Translations under genes and position numbers: made by a program
Assembly (NCBI GenBank): GCA_012519645.1
Contig: JAAYPU010000371.1
Span: 1 to 16,637, forward strand
Source: Clostridiales bacterium
GTDB taxonomy: Bacteria; Bacillota; Clostridia; Peptostreptococcales; JAAYPU01
DNA length: 16,637 nucleotides
Direction of reading: 5' to 3'
Part shown: positions 14,241-16,637 of the stretch, piece by piece
How the letters are laid out: every line of letters begins with the position of its first letter
Numbering within the stretch: position 1 is the stretch's first letter
Notes under the pieces: model-generated
The model's input: the letters and a program-made list of their open reading frames with translations, nothing else
Databases searched by the model: none
Told to the model about the DNA's origin: nothing

Positions 14241-15683
14241 ATGATAATTCAGGACAAAGATTTTAATTATATGGAAACCCCTTGGGATAAATTAAAAGAA
14301 GAATGTGGTGTTGTAGGCGTTTATGCACCTGAAAAAAAGGACATTGCCAGAATGGTGTACTTTGGTCTGCATGCACTCCAGCATAGAGGACAAGAAAGTG
14401 CCGGAATAGCGTCCAATAAGAGCGGCAAAATACAATACTATAAAGAAATGGGCTTGGTTCAGGAAGTATTTAACGATGAGATTATCGAAAGACTTCAGGG
14501 GGATATTTCAATAGGACATGTGCGTTATTCAACTACGGGAGAAAGCTATGTTGCCAATGCACAGCCTTTGGTTGTGTACCATAAGGGAGGAAGCTTAGCT
14601 CTTGCACATAACGGAAATTTGGTGAATGCTAAAGAAATACGCGATGAGCTTCAGGATAATGGTGTAATTTTTCAAACATCTATAGACTCAGAAGTAATAG
14701 CAAGTCTGATTGCAAGGTATAGTAAGGATCGATCCATAGAAGAAGCCATAGTCGAAACTACAAAAAGAATTAAAGGCTCATATGCTTTGGTTATAACCTT
14801 TGGGAATAAGCTTATTGGAGTAAGAGATCCAAATGGTATTCGACCTCTGAGTATAGGTAAACATGAAAATGGATATGTTCTTGCATCAGAAAGCTGTGCT
14901 TTTTCTGTTATGGGTGCTGAATTTGTCAGAGATGTCCAAGCAGGTGAAATGGTCATTATAGAAGATAATGAGATCAAAAGCGAAATATATAACGGTACAT
15001 CGAAAAAAGCAGCCTGTGTTTTTGAATTTGTATATTTCTCAAGACCTGATAGTATTCTTGATGGAAAGAATGTATATATGGCAAGAAGAAATGCAGGCAT
15101 CATACTTGCAAAAGAACATCCGGTAGATGCTGACATGGTTATTGCGGTCCCTGATTCAGGCACGGTTGCTGCCATTGGCTATGCACAAGAATCAGGTATT
15201 CCTTTTGGTGAAGGACTTATTAAAAACAGATATGTCGGCAGGACCTTTATTCAGCCAGACCAAAGAATGAGAGAACTAAGCGTTCGCCTTAAACTGAACG
15301 TATTAAAGGATAATATAAGAGGAAAACGTATTATAATGATAGATGACTCTATTGTAAGAGGTACAACAAGCGGAAAGATAGTCAGCATGCTGAAAGAAGC
15401 AGGAGCAAAAGAAGTACACATTCGAATCAGTTCTCCTCCTGTTGCTCATTCCTGCTACTTTGGTATAGATACACCCAGCAGGAGACATTTGGTTGCAGCA
15501 AACCATAGCATTGATAATATCAGTGAAATGATCGGAGCAGACAGCCTCGGATATATCAGTGTTGAGGGACTTATCGATGCTATAGGACTTTCTAAAAATG
15601 ATTTGTGTACGGCATGCTTTGATGGCTGCTATCCTATGGAAGTCCCCAAATCATGCAATAAATATGTTTTTGAAAAAGAATAA
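14241..15683 (+). CDS. purF: Amidophosphoribosyltransferase
   Basis: The 480-residue enzyme makes phosphoribosylamine from PRPP and glutamine, the first committed purine step. The catalytic N-terminal cysteine is C22 in KEECGVVGVY, implying removal of a 21-residue propeptide, longer than the 11 of B. subtilis. The glutaminase domain has HRGQESAGIA, GHVRYSTTG and LAHNGNLVNA. The PRPP loop is RIIMIDDSIVRGTTSG (363-378). Cysteines C259, C405, C456 and C459 sit where the B. subtilis enzyme binds its 4Fe-4S cluster, so this is the oxygen-labile cluster form. ATG 14241 follows GGAG (14231-14234) by 6 bp; an in-frame TTG at 14229 overlaps this site. A later ATG at 14271 has no ribosome binding site. 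Confidence 0.97.
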   Translation: MIIQDKDFNYMETPWDKLKEECGVVGVYAPEKKDIARMVYFGLHALQHRGQESAGIASNKSGKIQYYKEMGLVQEVFNDEIIERLQGDISIGHVRYSTTGESYVANAQPLVVYHKGGSLALAHNGNLVNAKEIRDELQDNGVIFQTSIDSEVIASLIARYSKDRSIEEAIVETTKRIKGSYALVITFGNKLIGVRDPNGIRPLSIGKHENGYVLASESCAFSVMGAEFVRDVQAGEMVIIEDNEIKSEIYNGTSKKAACVFEFVYFSRPDSILDGKNVYMARRNAGIILAKEHPVDADMVIAVPDSGTVAAIGYAQESGIPFGEGLIKNRYVGRTFIQPDQRMRELSVRLKLNVLKDNIRGKRIIMIDDSIVRGTTSGKIVSMLKEAGAKEVHIRISSPPVAHSCYFGIDTPSRRHLVAANHSIDNISEMIGADSLGYISVEGLIDAIGLSKNDLCTACFDGCYPMEVPKSCNKYVFEKE

Positions 15684-15788
15684 CTCGGTGTATAGAGTAT
15701 AGATGAGAGATGAAAGATGAAAGTTAATGAAGAAATTTGATTGAGAACAAATTTCCTCCTTAATTATTCATTCTTAATTCTTAATTGG
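15684..15788 (+). repeat. Heptamer-hairpin island between purF and purM
   Basis: A 7-bp register starts on the base after the purF stop: CTCGGTG, then TATAGAG, TATAGAT, and GAGAGAT/GAAAGAT units to 15732. The hairpin pairs AAATTTG (15733-15739) with CAAATTT (15748-15754), then CCTCC. The right array has TTCATTC and TTAATTC units to about 15787. It ends 4 bp before the purM ribosome binding site. The island is an inverted relative of 1765-1833. Confidence 0.85.
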
Positions 15789-15805
15789 AAAGGGAGGTTG
15801 AGGTA

Positions 15806-16637
15806 TTGAAAGAATCACTTACCTATAAGGACTCAGGTGTGGATATATATGAAGGTGAAAAAGCTGTACGGCTTATGAAAGAGCATGTGGCTAAGACCTT
15901 TAACCAAAACGTATTAACAGGTTTGGGAGGCTTTGGCGGACTTTTTAAACTGGACTTATCGGGAATAAATGAGCCTGTTTTGGTTTCAGGCACGGATGGA
16001 GTCGGAACAAAGCTAAAGATTGCATTCCTTACCGACAAGCACGATACCGTTGGACAGGATTGCGTAGCCATGTGTGTCAATGATATTCTTTGTCAAGGTG
16101 CAAAGCCTCTGTTTTTCTTGGACTATATCGCAACTGGCAAGCTTAATGCCGAAAAAATAGCAGACATAGTAAAAGGAATTGCGGATGGATGTATGCAGGC
16201 AGGCTGTGCTCTTATAGGAGGAGAAACAGCGGAGATGCCTGATTTTTACGCTGAAGGCGAATACGATATGGCAGGCTTTGCAGTAGGTATCGTAGATAAA
16301 AATAAGATTATTGACGGATCTCGTATTCAGGAGGACAATATACTTATAGGAATACCATCAAGCGGTATTCACAGTAACGGGTATTCTCTTGTCAGAAAGC
16401 TTTTCTTTGAAAAAATGGGTCTTTCAGTGAAGGACTATATAGATGAATTAAATGCAACTCTTGGCGATATTCTTATCACTCCTACCAGAATCTATGCGGA
16501 TATATGCAATTCAGTACTGCCTGTCTGTGATGTAAGAGGCATTGTTCATGTTAAAAATGGGTCTTTCTGTGAAGGACTATATAGAAGAATTAAACGCAAC
16601 CCTTGGCGATATTCTTATCACTCCTACCAGAATCTAT
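15806..16637 (+). CDS. purM: AIR synthetase (phosphoribosylformylglycinamidine cyclo-ligase), 3' end missing
   Basis: The protein closes FGAM to AIR using ATP. The start is TTG 15806, with GGGAGG (15792-15797) 8 bp upstream. Visible motifs are GGFGGLFKLD, VSGTDGVGTKLK, ALIGGETAEMP and IPSSGIHSNGYSLVRK, all normal to about residue 249 (GIVHV). The family then expects a TGGGFIEN-type segment, but the sequence instead jumps to KNGSF and a 28-residue non-family tail, because a copy of 16411-16495 follows out of frame. The frame stays open to the window end. Either the gene is broken here or, more likely, the sequence end is misassembled. Confidence 0.9.
   Translation, partial: MKESLTYKDSGVDIYEGEKAVRLMKEHVAKTFNQNVLTGLGGFGGLFKLDLSGINEPVLVSGTDGVGTKLKIAFLTDKHDTVGQDCVAMCVNDILCQGAKPLFFLDYIATGKLNAEKIADIVKGIADGCMQAGCALIGGETAEMPDFYAEGEYDMAGFAVGIVDKNKIIDGSRIQEDNILIGIPSSGIHSNGYSLVRKLFFEKMGLSVKDYIDELNATLGDILITPTRIYADICNSVLPVCDVRGIVHVKNGSFCEGLYRRIKRNPWRYSYHSYQNL
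16553..16637 (+). repeat. purM: 85-bp partial copy of purM at the window end
   Basis: These 85 bases match 16411-16495 with four substitutions and no gaps. The offset is 142 bp, not a multiple of three, so the copy is out of frame. In the original reading frame three of the four changes are silent and one is Asp to Glu, the pattern of a natural allele rather than sequencing error. Confidence 0.9.

Noticed and set aside
15755..15797. CCTCC after the hairpin sequestering the purM ribosome binding site
   Set aside because: Only 5 bp (CCTCC with GGAGG) would pair, the surroundings do not extend it, and the other modules vary at this place.
1..16637. tRNA, rRNA, transposase or phage genes
   Set aside because: None was recognised on either strand; all long frames are accounted for by housekeeping genes.

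Overview
The window is AT-rich DNA with strong GGAGG-type ribosome binding sites, several TTG starts, Clostridia-type purine genes (a single-chain PurL, PurE without PurK, a cluster-binding type PurF) and Bacillus-style PurR operators. This points to a low-GC Gram-positive anaerobe of the Bacillota, most likely Clostridia. The genus cannot be fixed from the sequence alone. Nearly all genes are on the + strand.

Left part (1-6904): the start of a secreted protein runs off the left edge on the - strand, probably a SIMPL-domain protein. It is followed by a lemA gene and a TPM-domain (YgcG-like) gene forming a membrane protein pair, a small DUF486 membrane protein, alanine racemase (alr), glycerol kinase (glpK), a tiny 47-residue membrane protein overlapping the glpK ribosome-binding context, and a secreted lytic transglycosylase with an N-terminal copper-amine-oxidase-N-like region.

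Right part (7017-16637) is devoted to purines: purL (single-chain FGAM synthase with C-terminal amidotransferase), a PbuG/AzgA-type purine base permease, then the purE-purC-purF-purM operon, whose last gene runs off the right edge. PurBox-like PurR operators lie before the permease and before purE, so import and de novo synthesis of purines look co-regulated. No operator or purine riboswitch was found before purL.

The most unusual content is between the genes. Six gaps (1753-2200, 3916-4117, 7017-7260, 11064-11180, 14115-14225, 15684-15790) are filled with arrays of degenerate 7-bp units of several different families, usually placed around a short hairpin whose inner arms differ from copy to copy while staying complementary. 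At three genes (alr, purL, purF) the 7-bp register begins on the first base after the stop codon. A second, two-hairpin element with a conserved GCATAAGTTCGCCA core occurs twice. Gaps that carry ordinary promoters and terminators (2618-2751, 5763-5848, 12654-12911) lack these islands. At the right edge purM is interrupted by a 95%-identical, out-of-frame copy of part of itself, which looks like a strain-variant assembly join.
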